From Butyricicoccus sp. OM04-18BH (GTDB lineage Bacteria; Bacillota; Clostridia; Oscillospirales; Butyricicoccaceae): a stretch of 64,000 nt of DNA. The translations under genes and the position numbers were made by a program. The stretch is from assembly GCF_003481705.1 (NCBI RefSeq), contig NZ_QULN01000007.1:29485-93484 (forward strand). The letters are read 5' to 3'. Shown piece after piece: positions 1 through 7,375 of this stretch (position 1 is the first letter of the stretch; each line of letters opens with the position of its first letter). A model generated the notes under the pieces. It searched no databases, was not told where the DNA came from, and saw only the letters and a list, made by a program, of their open reading frames with translations.

Positions 1-1283
1 ACCTGCCTACCGTTTACCATGACCTTTGCGCTCGTGGGCTTTGCCGTCGCTGTCGCGGCAGGCTTTGCCGCCGGAGTGGTCGAGGGCTTGCTCGCAGCCT
101 GATTCGGGCCTGCGATCTGGAGAAAATCATAAAGATTGTCGCCGTATTCGCTCTTGTTGTACAGATCGCAGAACGGCGGAGTCGTGTGCGTATCGTATTC
201 GATACCGGCATCGCCCCATACCCACAGGCTGCCGTCCAACTTGACCGCCGCGCCGTGGCTGCGGTACGGTGCGCAGCCCAGCGACTTCACGCCGGTCAGC
301 GTCGTTTTGAACGGCGTGTCCGACCGCGAGTCCTCATTGTTGCCGACACCGCCGCTGTTTTGTACATCATTGCCGATCGACCACAGCTGACCATCCTCGG
401 TAACATAGACCAGCGCATTGCCGCAGTCGTCCGCCGCAACAACATGATCGGCGATCTTTTTCGGTGTTTCTACGATTTCGTTCGACCATGGCATCCGTCC
501 CCAGACCCACAGGCTGTTGTCGTTCTTGAGCACCATGCACATGCCGGCATCGCCGAAAATATCCTTTGCATCGTCCATCACCTTGATCGGCTTGTGACGG
601 CTTCCGTTTTCTTCGGCATCACCGAGCAGATAAAAGCCCTCCTGTCCATAAATCCAGACGCTGCCATCGGTTTTCAACAGCATGGTGGCAAGAGCTACAC
701 CTCGAGCTTTCTTCACATCAGTCATCATCTGCGTCGGCTTGATAACCTCGTAAATCTCCCACCAGTTATCTTTCGAAATAGAAGATGAGGGCAGAGTTTT
801 CGGCGCGACCGGGAACAGATCTCCACCCAGATCAAGACCCCAGCCCCATACAGTATCATCGGTCTTTACCACGAGGCCCAGCTTATCCGAAACATAGGAT
901 ATGCTGCGAACGTCAGAAAGCTTTTTCTTGTAGGCGGACGGATTGGCTGCATCCTTCATCGGCGCGATCCACAGCGTGTCATCATCCTTGATGATCGCGA
1001 TGTCCGTCGAAAAAGAGAAGTCTTTCACGTGATCCATGATCTTTGTGAACGGCGTGAAGTAGGTACCGATGGTGTCTGTGCCGCTGAGCCACAGACTGCC
1101 GTCCTCCTTGAGAACACCTTCCACGCTGCCTTTGACATTGACAGACGCGACCTTTCCTTCCGTAAATTCCTTCGGCAGGTTGCCGCGACCGTCCTCGAGC
1201 GCTCCTGCGAAGGGAACAGAGGATGTACACAGCATGGCCGCTGCCATCAGCGCGGCGAACTTTCTGTTTTTATATAAGAGCAT
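1..1283 (-). CDS. Secreted RCC1-like repeat protein with stalk domain (cut by window edge)
   Basis: The reading frame is open from an ATG at 1283 to the window's left edge (427 codons seen). AAAGGGG lies just upstream of the ATG, which decides the start. The N-terminus is a signal peptide (KNRK, then a hydrophobic run ending near FAGA). It is followed by about seven RCC1/YD-like units that each carry a K-D-G/N-S-L/V-W-hydrophobic-G core (LKEDGSLWLSG, LLKTDGSVWIYG, VLKNDNSLWVWG, VKLDGSLWVWG). A Pro/Ala/Thr/Lys linker then leads into SAKVMVNGRQ, the typical opening of a copper-amine-oxidase N-terminal (stalk) domain. The family is extracellular or cell-wall associated; the ligand is unknown. 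It follows a second stalk-domain gene on the same strand. The C-terminus is outside the window. Confidence 0.8.
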   Translation of the reverse strand, partial: MLLYKNRKFAALMAAAMLCTSSVPFAGALEDGRGNLPKEFTEGKVASVNVKGSVEGVLKEDGSLWLSGTDTIGTYFTPFTKIMDHVKDFSFSTDIAIIKDDDTLWIAPMKDAANPSAYKKKLSDVRSISYVSDKLGLVVKTDDTVWGWGLDLGGDLFPVAPKTLPSSSISKDNWWEIYEVIKPTQMMTDVKKARGVALATMLLKTDGSVWIYGQEGFYLLGDAEENGSRHKPIKVMDDAKDIFGDAGMCMVLKNDNSLWVWGRMPWSNEIVETPKKIADHVVAADDCGNALVYVTEDGQLWSIGNDVQNSGGVGNNEDSRSDTPFKTTLTGVKSLGCAPYRSHGAAVKLDGSLWVWGDAGIEYDTHTTPPFCDLYNKSEYGDNLYDFLQIAGPNQAASKPSTTPAAKPAATATAKPTSAKVMVNGRQ

Positions 1284-1303
1284 TGCATTTTCCCCTTTGG
1301 AAT

Positions 1304-1330
1304 GGCCTGCCCCTTGTACCGGGGCAGGCC
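1304..1330 (-). other. Intercistronic hairpin between two stalk-domain genes
   Basis: GGCCTGCCCC (1304-1313) pairs perfectly with GGGGCAGGCC (1321-1330) around a 7-nt loop. On the minus strand it lies between the stop of the 98-residue stalk gene and the start of the RCC1-like gene. No T-run follows in that direction, so it is more likely an mRNA-stabilising or partly terminating hairpin than a full terminator. Confidence 0.5.
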
Positions 1331-1339
1331 TGTTCTATT

Positions 1340-1636
1340 TTACTTTGCGCGCATATCTGCTACGCAGAAGCCATTTGCGATCTCATCATAAGTCGGCGTC
1401 TTGACGATGACAGCACGGACCGGCAGATACGTGGTATTGTCGACCGTAAACGGCTCAACGACCTTGCCGTTCGCGTCCTTCGGTGTGATCTGCTTGCCGT
1501 CCACAGTAATGTGGATACCGCTGTAATTTGCCTGGATCATGCGCGTGACGGAGTTCGCCGCCAGCGCTCCGGTAGTTACCAGACCGGCACACAGCGCAAG
1601 CGTGGTTAGACGTTTGAAAATATGAAGCTGCTTCAT
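1340..1636 (-). CDS. Small secreted stalk-domain (copper amine oxidase N-like) protein
   Basis: This is a 98-residue protein. Residues 1-27 form a signal peptide (basic MKQLHIFKR, hydrophobic LTTLALCAGLVTTG, cleavage after ALA). The mature part resembles one stalk-domain repeat: IHITVDGKQITPKDANGK, then VEPFTVDNTTYLPVRAV, the core of the copper-amine-oxidase N-terminal family. The domain is normally extracellular and structural. It sits directly upstream of the larger RCC1-like stalk protein and is probably co-transcribed with it. The Shine-Dalgarno is weak (AAGAGAG), and the ATG at 1636 is the only start that keeps the signal peptide. The family call is good; the function is unknown. Confidence 0.7.
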   Translation of the reverse strand: MKQLHIFKRLTTLALCAGLVTTGALAANSVTRMIQANYSGIHITVDGKQITPKDANGKVVEPFTVDNTTYLPVRAVIVKTPTYDEIANGFCVADMRAK

Positions 1637-2002
1637 TTTTTACACTCTCTTTTGCATCGTGAACCTATTATTTCTCTGCCGAAGTGGTATCCTCCTCCCC
1701 TTTTCTCGGCCTTTTCATTGAAATTTCCGCGAGCCTGCCGTGCCTTTCACGCAGAGCAGTCTCTCAGTTTCTTCCTGTTTACAGTATACGACTTGTCCGT
1801 TGGCATTGCAAGCATATAGCTTTCTTTTGGCGATCAACGAACCACTCCCGGCCGTAAAGTCCGAACCGCCCAATCCCCCCCTCTCTGAAAGGATCTGCGC
1901 AGGCCCTTTCTGTTTCTCCCCCATTTCGATCTATATATTATATCAGTAGAAGCTCCCGGAAATATTCCGGGGGCTTTAATTCTGCCCGAAAGGAGAAGCA
2001 AA
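1637..2002. other. Intergenic region between divergent operons, with one + strand hairpin
   Basis: There is no convincing gene here. A hairpin with an 11-bp arm (1951-1961 with 1965-1975, loop ATA) followed by TTTAATT reads as a plus-strand terminator. It sits only about 15 bp before the ribosome site of the next gene, so it may end a short upstream transcript or attenuate the operon. A minus-strand frame at 1715-1924 lacks a ribosome site and is not called. Confidence 0.4.
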
Positions 2003-2290
2003 ATGTTCGACAATCAAAAATTCCTAACGCGCGGCGTTATGGCCAAAATTCCATCATGGCTGACCAACCTCATGTGGCATATGGTTTTGACAATGGAAGT
2101 CGAGGAAAAAGATTATTTGCAGGTATTCACACTGACAAAAACGCCGACCGGTCAGCACATCGTTCATGAGCAGGAGCAGCCGCCCTACCGTTACGAGCTC
2201 AATGTGCCGTGTGACGATGCGGTCAACGCGAAGGTGTTCGTCATTGATGATTTAACACATTCTACTATGCTGCTTGCTGAAGAATATTGA
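2003..2290 (+). CDS. DUF960 family protein
   Basis: This is a 95-residue protein with a clear ribosome site (AAAGGAGAAG) 5 bp before the ATG. The start MFDNQKFLTRGV, the IPSWLTNLMWHMV segment, DYLQVFTLT and the IVHEQEQPPY region match the DUF960 pattern (a small protein family of Firmicutes, often on plasmids, phages and integrated elements). No catalytic residues are evident and the biochemical role is unknown. It is the first gene of the plus-strand operon that continues with the amidoligase 30 bp downstream, so its product may act with or regulate that enzyme pair. Confidence 0.7.
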   Translation: MFDNQKFLTRGVMAKIPSWLTNLMWHMVLTMEVEEKDYLQVFTLTKTPTGQHIVHEQEQPPYRYELNVPCDDAVNAKVFVIDDLTHSTMLLAEEY

Positions 2291-2320
2291 TATTAACCAA
2301 ACGAAATGGAGGAACAACCA

Positions 2321-3412
2321 ATGAAGGAAACAAAAATTTGTGCAAACTGCGGTACAGAACACGCAATCGAAGATATGTATCAAGTGGAAGGGGACTGGCT
2401 CTGCGAGGACTGCGCAGACCGGTTGACTGTCATCTGCGACCACTGCGCTGAGCGGTTTTATGAGGAGAATATCGTCGAGGATGATACGCACACGCTCTGC
2501 GAGCATTGCTTCGATGAGTATTACGTGCGCTGTGATGATTGTGGGCGTACTATCCACCGCGACCGCGCGTACTGGGACGGTGACGACAACGCTTACTGCG
2601 CGTCCTGCTGGGATGAGCACTGCGAGGTTATTCACGAGTACAGCTATACACCTGATCTCGTTTTCCACGGCAAGGGTTTGCGCCACTTCGGTGTAGAGCT
2701 CGAAATCGACGACGGCGGCACGGTCAACAGCAACGCGGAGAAGCTGTTAAACATCGCGAACGCCAACGCCGAAAACCTGTACATCAAAACCGATGGCAGC
2801 CTGGATGAGGGTCTTGAGCTCGTCACACACCCGATGACGCTCGAGTACCATTTGAATGAAATGCCGTGGGCGGAGGTGTTGCGTAAAGCGCAGAGCATAG
2901 GGTACCTCAGCCATGCGGCCGGAACCTGCGGACTTCACGTACATATTTCTCGCTTGGCCTTTGGCTGCACCTACGAACAGCAGGAAGCCGCGATTGCCCG
3001 TTTGCTCTACTTCGTGGAAAAGTTCTGGGCTGAGCTTCTGCGATTCAGCCGCCGCACTCAGTCTCAGATGAACCGCTGGGCGGCGCGGTACGGTATCCGT
3101 CTTACGCCGTCCGAGCAGATGAGCCACGCTAAAAACTCCTGTGCCGGACGATACACGGCGGTAAACCTCACGAACTCGGATACGGTCGAAATCCGTATGT
3201 TCCGCGGCACGCTCAAGCTGAATACCTTGAAAGCCACTTTGCAGATGGTCAACCATCTTGTCGAGGTGGCTGTTGCTATGTCCGACACAGCCGTGCAGGA
3301 GCTTAGCTGGTTCGATTTTCTCGATGAAATCACCGAGCCGGAACTTATCCAGTATCTCAAAGAACGCCGCTTGTACGTCAACGAGCCTGTCACCGCAAGC
3401 GAGGAGGAATGA
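2321..3412 (+). CDS. Amidoligase-family enzyme with N-terminal zinc-ribbon array
   Basis: The protein has 363 residues from the ATG at 2321, chosen because GGAGG lies 8 nt before it; an upstream ATG at 2306 overlaps that site. Residues 7-96 hold six CxxC pairs (7-10, 28-31, 39-42, 60-63, 71-74, 93-96), that is three zinc ribbons or treble clefs. From about residue 120 the Amidoligase_2 motifs follow: FGVELEID (123-130), DGSLDEGLELVTHP (158-171), CGLHVHIS (203-210), then RYTAVNLTNS and VEIRMFRGTL. The family is a COOH-NH2 ligase related to glutamine synthetase and gamma-glutamylcysteine ligase and uses ATP to join an amine to a carboxylate. The stop overlaps the next gene's ribosome region, and that gene is a glutamine amidotransferase, a natural ammonia source. 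The substrate is unknown; two tiny acidic peptides lie downstream. Confidence 0.82.
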   Translation: MKETKICANCGTEHAIEDMYQVEGDWLCEDCADRLTVICDHCAERFYEENIVEDDTHTLCEHCFDEYYVRCDDCGRTIHRDRAYWDGDDNAYCASCWDEHCEVIHEYSYTPDLVFHGKGLRHFGVELEIDDGGTVNSNAEKLLNIANANAENLYIKTDGSLDEGLELVTHPMTLEYHLNEMPWAEVLRKAQSIGYLSHAAGTCGLHVHISRLAFGCTYEQQEAAIARLLYFVEKFWAELLRFSRRTQSQMNRWAARYGIRLTPSEQMSHAKNSCAGRYTAVNLTNSDTVEIRMFRGTLKLNTLKATLQMVNHLVEVAVAMSDTAVQELSWFDFLDEITEPELIQYLKERRLYVNEPVTASEEE

Positions 3413-3414
3413 GT

Positions 3415-4353
3415 ATGTGCAGTTTATTTGGTTTAATTGATTTCAAGGAGTGTCTCAGCACTCACACGAAAAATAAAATTCTAAACACGTTAGCGCGTGA
3501 ATGCCAAATCCGTGGCACGGACGCGACCGGCATCGCCTATAACTTCAACGACCGCCTACGGATTTACAAGCGCCCCCTTCCCGCTCGGAAAATGAAAATT
3601 CATATTCCGCATGGCGTGAATGTGGTAATGGGACACACTCGTATGACTACACAGGGCAATGCGCAGTTTAACCAGAACAATCATCCGTTCCTTGGTCATG
3701 TTGACGGAAACAGCTTTGCGCTTGCTCACAACGGCGTTCTCTGGAACGACAAAGAGCTGCGCGCAGAAGAAAATCTGCCGATGACGAGTGTGGAAACGGA
3801 CAGCTACGTTGCGGTTCAGCTTCTTGAACAGCAGAAAACCCTCGACTTTGACAGCCTTAAAACCATGGCTGAAGCGGTCGAGGGTTCGTTTGTCTTTACG
3901 GTGCTGGATAAGGAGAACGCTATCTGGTTCGTTGTCGGGGACAATCCGCTCTGCGTGATGTTCTATGATGGCTTTCTGATTTATGCTTCCACGCAGGAAA
4001 TCCTCTGCAAGACGCTGAAAAAGCTGCGGTTAAAAGCGCCATCCGATATTCTGGAACCGCAGGAGGGCGAAATTATGAAAATCAACCGCAACGGCCGTAT
4101 CACTACCGGCACATTCACGCCGCATACGACATTCGAGCACTGGTGGCGAAAATATCCGTTCTACCGCAGCTACTACGAGGACACGCCGACTAGTTATGAC
4201 GATCTGTTCAGCGTGGCGAAAGCATTCGGCGTAACTGCCGACGAGGTGCAGGCGCTTCTCGACTACGGCTGCTCGGAAGAGGAAATCGAGGAAATGCTGT
4301 ACGACCCGGAACTCTTTCACGAGATGACCGGCGAACTGCTCTATGCGTACTGA
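3415..4353 (+). CDS. Stand-alone class II glutamine amidotransferase (Ntn-hydrolase)
   Basis: The protein has 312 residues. The ATG at 3415 is preferred over the one at 3409: GAGGAGG ends 7 nt before it, and it gives MCSLFG, so removal of Met exposes Cys2 as the N-terminal nucleophile. Other GATase-II landmarks are RGTDATG (33-39), GHTRMTTQGN (73-82), NNHPF (88-92), LAHNG (103-107) and ETDSY. These resemble the glutaminase half of GlmS, PurF and AsnB, but no synthase domain follows. The last 70 residues are acidic and probably helical. The expected reaction is glutamine to glutamate plus ammonia, which would feed the adjacent amidoligase. Pairing of the two families is known from phage and mobile-element loci. 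Confidence 0.85.
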   Translation: MCSLFGLIDFKECLSTHTKNKILNTLARECQIRGTDATGIAYNFNDRLRIYKRPLPARKMKIHIPHGVNVVMGHTRMTTQGNAQFNQNNHPFLGHVDGNSFALAHNGVLWNDKELRAEENLPMTSVETDSYVAVQLLEQQKTLDFDSLKTMAEAVEGSFVFTVLDKENAIWFVVGDNPLCVMFYDGFLIYASTQEILCKTLKKLRLKAPSDILEPQEGEIMKINRNGRITTGTFTPHTTFEHWWRKYPFYRSYYEDTPTSYDDLFSVAKAFGVTADEVQALLDYGCSEEEIEEMLYDPELFHEMTGELLYAY

Positions 4354-4372
4354 TTGAAAGGAGGCGATGCGC

Positions 4373-4459
4373 ATGATTGCACTCGGCCCAATCTTTCAGG
4401 CCGTCGGCGCAGTGGTTGATCTCATCATCGAGGCCGTCGAGAACTTTTCGGATGACTGA
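4373..4459 (+). CDS. Micropeptide 1, 28 residues, hydrophobic with acidic C-terminus
   Basis: This short frame has an excellent ribosome site (AAAGGAGGC) 7 nt before an ATG at 4373; an in-frame ATG at 4367 is too close. The peptide begins MIALGPIFQAVGAVV, continues DLIIEAV and ends ENFSDD. It has no Cys, Lys or Arg, so it is a hydrophobic, probably amphipathic helix with six acidic residues towards the end. It lies 19 bp after the amidotransferase and 14 bp before a second peptide of the same character. It could be a substrate of the amidoligase pair, a membrane-active peptide or a leader peptide. Coding is supported by the ribosome site and operon position only. Confidence 0.5.
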   Translation: MIALGPIFQAVGAVVDLIIEAVENFSDD

Positions 4460-4473
4460 AACGAGGTGAAAAT

Positions 4474-4548
4474 TTGAACCCAGGCAAAATCATTCTCGGC
4501 GTGCTGACTGTCATCAGTCTGCTTGCCGATATCATCGATAGCGATTGA
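4474..4548 (+). CDS. Micropeptide 2, 24 residues, hydrophobic with acidic C-terminus
   Basis: A TTG start at 4474 is preceded by GAGGTG with 5-nt spacing. The peptide begins MNPGKIILGVLTVI, continues SLLADI and ends IDSD. It shares its design with micropeptide 1: a short hydrophobic stretch, a D-I/L-I-D/E step and an acidic end. The non-ATG start and short length make this less certain than its neighbour. Spacing in the operon is compact (14 bp from the previous stop), and about 75 bp follow before the HTH gene. Confidence 0.4.
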   Translation: MNPGKIILGVLTVISLLADIIDSD

Positions 4549-4623
4549 CTATCTAATGAATGTATTCTTTCGCGCTATGTATAGTAATTCAAAGGCGTAC
4601 ACCTATAAATAGGAGGAAAATCC

Positions 4624-4968
4624 ATGTTCAATACACTCAAACAACGCCCTGAAATGCTTTCTGCCAACGACCTGCTGGAGATCTTCCCGATCTCTCGCAG
4701 CGGCATCTACGACCTGCTCCGTGAGCCCGGCTTTCCGTGCATCCACCTCGGCCGTCGTATCATTGTGCCGCGCGACGCGCTTATTGATTGGTTGGAAAAG
4801 CGTATGCAGGAGGACTTGAAAGAACTCAATACGCATGCAACTTCGCCGGCAGCTGATTGTGAAGAAGTCTCGCGCCAAATTGTCAAACCTCATGAAACCA
4901 TCGCCTGCGACGATGGCCTATATATCGAACTTCTGTCTCAGGACACAGACGGAGCCAGTGTAATCTGA
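4624..4968 (+). CDS. Excisionase/MerR-type helix-turn-helix DNA-binding protein (copy 1)
   Basis: The protein has 114 residues with AGGAGG 8 nt before the ATG. Residues 10-60 form an excisionase-family winged HTH: MLSANDLLEIFPISRSG, IYDLLREPGF, then HLGRRIIVPRDALIDWLEKR. The family usually binds DNA as a directionality factor or local regulator. Residues 10-52 are identical to the protein at 10270-10626, the middle differs, and the tail converges again (DGLYIELLSQD here, DGVYIKVLSRD there). It is the last gene of the amidoligase operon and is followed by a strong terminator. It probably regulates this operon or island excision. Confidence 0.8.
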   Translation: MFNTLKQRPEMLSANDLLEIFPISRSGIYDLLREPGFPCIHLGRRIIVPRDALIDWLEKRMQEDLKELNTHATSPAADCEEVSRQIVKPHETIACDDGLYIELLSQDTDGASVI

Positions 4969-4987
4969 TTATTGGCAGAATAGCGAT

Positions 4988-5015
4988 AAGGGCATGCGTG
5001 TATGCATGCCCTTTT
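4988..5015 (+). terminator. Intrinsic terminator of the amidoligase operon
   Basis: AAGGGCATGC (4988-4997) pairs perfectly with GCATGCCCTT (5004-5013) over a 6-nt loop and runs into TTTT. A related GCATGC hairpin follows the paralogous HTH gene at 10644. Confidence 0.85.
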
Positions 5016-5059
5016 GTTCTGTCATCCTCTTTTTTCTAGGTCTATCAGATTTAGGTCTC

Positions 5060-7096
5060 CTACTTAACTCGACATAAGACATCTCGAAGCCTAAATAATT
5101 TCTCTTGACTCTCCTTATACATAGTTGTTTGCAGTTTTTCCTCTAACAACATTTCAGGGAAATATTTACCTCGAAGTTGAAATGGCCGTGCTACATCATT
5201 TGAATACGGATATTCTGGCACCGAAATTGACTTCTCGGATGCTTTGCATTCTTTCAGACACCGACTCAGGAAATCTGAGTGAAAGCCATTATACCACGGA
5301 AGCGAACGCTGTTGTCTGTATTCTCGCAACCACCTCGGATGCAATTTAATCTGCCGATCAATATAATGATTCCAGCTTTTGTTCTCTAACAATGCATCTT
5401 GATCTTTCATCCAACGAAAGACTTCACTATGAGAGGGTTCTGCTTCTGGAAAACCCCAAATATCAAAATCGATCTCATTGTCCCAGCTTTCTACAAAACG
5501 TTCAATACGCCACCTATCCGCTGCATAGCTATCCGGGCATCCGTCAGTATCGATCATATAGGCGGCATTGTATCCCGTCATGTCACAAAACAAAGCGTCC
5601 CATGCTTTGGATATCGCATCAGCTGACAGCTTATCCCGCAGTTCAAATATATCCAAATGTGACAAAAAAAGCTCTCGCAATCGAATATAGAGCCCAATAT
5701 CCAGTCTGTCCCTGCTTGTAAACTTTCCGGATAGCGGTCTCGGTGCGCAGCACTCGTTCAAATTCCACGGTTTGCTGACAAACGACCTCAGTTGATGTGT
5801 ATCAGAATGCAGCATGGAATATACCACAAGCGGCGCGAGCGGGATATTCGCCTGTATCGCAAACAGATTGCTGTTGCACGCAAATTCGCATACCTGCAGC
5901 GCCGCCTCTTCACTCCACTCGATTTGCTTGGATTTACGATAAACTATTCGCGTCAGCGCATCGTGATACACTTTGACTATATTTCGCAGCTTCAAACTGG
6001 CCTCACGCAGCGATGTATCCTCAACAAACCCATCCAAAGGCCATTGTTTAAGCATAAATCGTGATGCATCATACTGTAATCTCGTTTTTTTGCCATATAA
6101 TAAGCAGGCGTCTATTTCCGTCAGATTCTTTATAATCTCCCCATGATTTTCAAAAATCTTCTGTTGTATATTTGCTGTATTCAGAAACTCATCTGATTGC
6201 CAATGAATCGATGGATTTTTCGGCAGCAATTCAATTTGTCCGCAAGAAAGGCGATTATCACGAAGCATCGCGTGCCGTATCGTCCGTCCATCCATCGTCT
6301 GTATGAAAACGCGCACCACCTTGCGAAGTAAATCCTCTACTGTAGTGATTCCATAATAGAAATGCTCCACTTGCAGCTTGCCTGATAGTTGCTCCGTAGT
6401 AATCCCTAACTGTTCTGTTAACCTTTGAAACAACTGGTACTGATTTCGTAAGTTCGGTCTTTTCTGCATAAATTGCCGAACCGCTGCACGCATCCCACTC
6501 GTCAATTTCTGAACCGTCAAATCGCAGATATTTCCTACTGCTTGATATATCTCTTGCACACGATGTACTCGCTGCAGTACACGCTTGGGCAGATGCTTGC
6601 TCGCCAAATTATCGTCTTCAAGGAAGGAGGCTGTTCCCGAAAAGAACGTCGCTGTATCTGTATCCACACCTAAGCCAATCGCAAAGTCCAAGGCGAATGT
6701 ATAATCCCTCTCGGCATATCGAAAAATATCGCCTCGATTTAAGTAAATCTCAGAAAATGACCATTGATCTTCGAGCCGCCACGGATCACTCAATTCGTAA
6801 AACAGAAACGTCCCTTGCCGGATCACATCAACAAATATCTCCTGCATTTTCTTCGATTTATCCTTATATTGATTCATTGTGTCAATCAGAGCGTGCGGCG
6901 AATAGATAATGCTGCACAAATCAGCATCTGGAAAGATTTTGGTAACGCGCTGCACGAAATGACGGCGCACCTCCTGTGCCGCATTCTCCTGTTTTGGCGA
7001 GGCCCTTTTTACTTTTCGTGTTTTTTTCGTGACGAGCTGCAAAAAACTATCGCCCTCCGCTGCACGTCTTACGTCAGTGTAAATACCTGCATCCAT
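5060..7096 (-). CDS. Large protein of unknown function in the island
   Basis: The protein has 678 residues; the ATG at 7096 is preceded by GGGGAG with 8-nt spacing. I do not recognise a family. There is no signal peptide, no obvious membrane segment, no P-loop and no clear nuclease or protease motif. The N-terminus is basic (TKKTRKVKRASPK) and the rest is rich in aromatic, charged and Leu residues, consistent with a soluble, mainly helical protein. Base composition is clearly lower in GC than the core genes to the right, a sign of transfer. It is transcribed away from the helicase operon, with a 279-bp shared upstream region, and converges on the HTH terminator at 5015. Its company (helicase, two HTH paralogues, integrase) suggests a mobile-element or defence role, but this is unproven. 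Confidence 0.7.
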   Translation of the reverse strand: MDAGIYTDVRRAAEGDSFLQLVTKKTRKVKRASPKQENAAQEVRRHFVQRVTKIFPDADLCSIIYSPHALIDTMNQYKDKSKKMQEIFVDVIRQGTFLFYELSDPWRLEDQWSFSEIYLNRGDIFRYAERDYTFALDFAIGLGVDTDTATFFSGTASFLEDDNLASKHLPKRVLQRVHRVQEIYQAVGNICDLTVQKLTSGMRAAVRQFMQKRPNLRNQYQLFQRLTEQLGITTEQLSGKLQVEHFYYGITTVEDLLRKVVRVFIQTMDGRTIRHAMLRDNRLSCGQIELLPKNPSIHWQSDEFLNTANIQQKIFENHGEIIKNLTEIDACLLYGKKTRLQYDASRFMLKQWPLDGFVEDTSLREASLKLRNIVKVYHDALTRIVYRKSKQIEWSEEAALQVCEFACNSNLFAIQANIPLAPLVVYSMLHSDTHQLRSFVSKPWNLNECCAPRPLSGKFTSRDRLDIGLYIRLRELFLSHLDIFELRDKLSADAISKAWDALFCDMTGYNAAYMIDTDGCPDSYAADRWRIERFVESWDNEIDFDIWGFPEAEPSHSEVFRWMKDQDALLENKSWNHYIDRQIKLHPRWLREYRQQRSLPWYNGFHSDFLSRCLKECKASEKSISVPEYPYSNDVARPFQLRGKYFPEMLLEEKLQTTMYKESQEKLFRLRDVLCRVK

Positions 7097-7375
7097 AATT
7101 ACTACTCCCCATAGCCGTACTTTATCGTGTTAAATCTAAATTCATATTGTACAAATCAACATAAATCCAGCTTATATTTTTTGTATGTATTGCATGCTAT
7201 CGGTTGCATGTTCTATTCCAATCCGCATTGAAAATTCATATTTATCCATTTCCTCTTGCTCCAAATATAATTTCTAGTGCCGTGCACCTAGTATACTTGG
7301 AGCAGATCGATCGTAAGAACGACGGCAGCGCACCGTAACATTTGTTCCCCGTATAGTGGAAAGGAGATATCTGAC
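7097..7375. promoter_or_regulatory. Divergent intergenic region between the unknown gene and the helicase operon
   Basis: This AT-rich 279-bp spacer lies between divergent starts. It contains short symmetric pieces (TGCATGCTATCGGTTGCATG around 7190, CGATCG near 7306) and a TATACT hexamer near 7291, about 60 bp before the plus-strand ribosome site AAAGGAGA (7361-7368). A matching -35 is not clear. Regulators of both operons, such as the HTH proteins, could bind here. Confidence 0.35.

Noticed and set aside
1715..1924. Minus-strand frame of 69 codons between the stalk-domain and DUF960 genes
   Set aside because: No ribosome site, and it crosses an intergenic region with a clear terminator; not enough support to call a gene.
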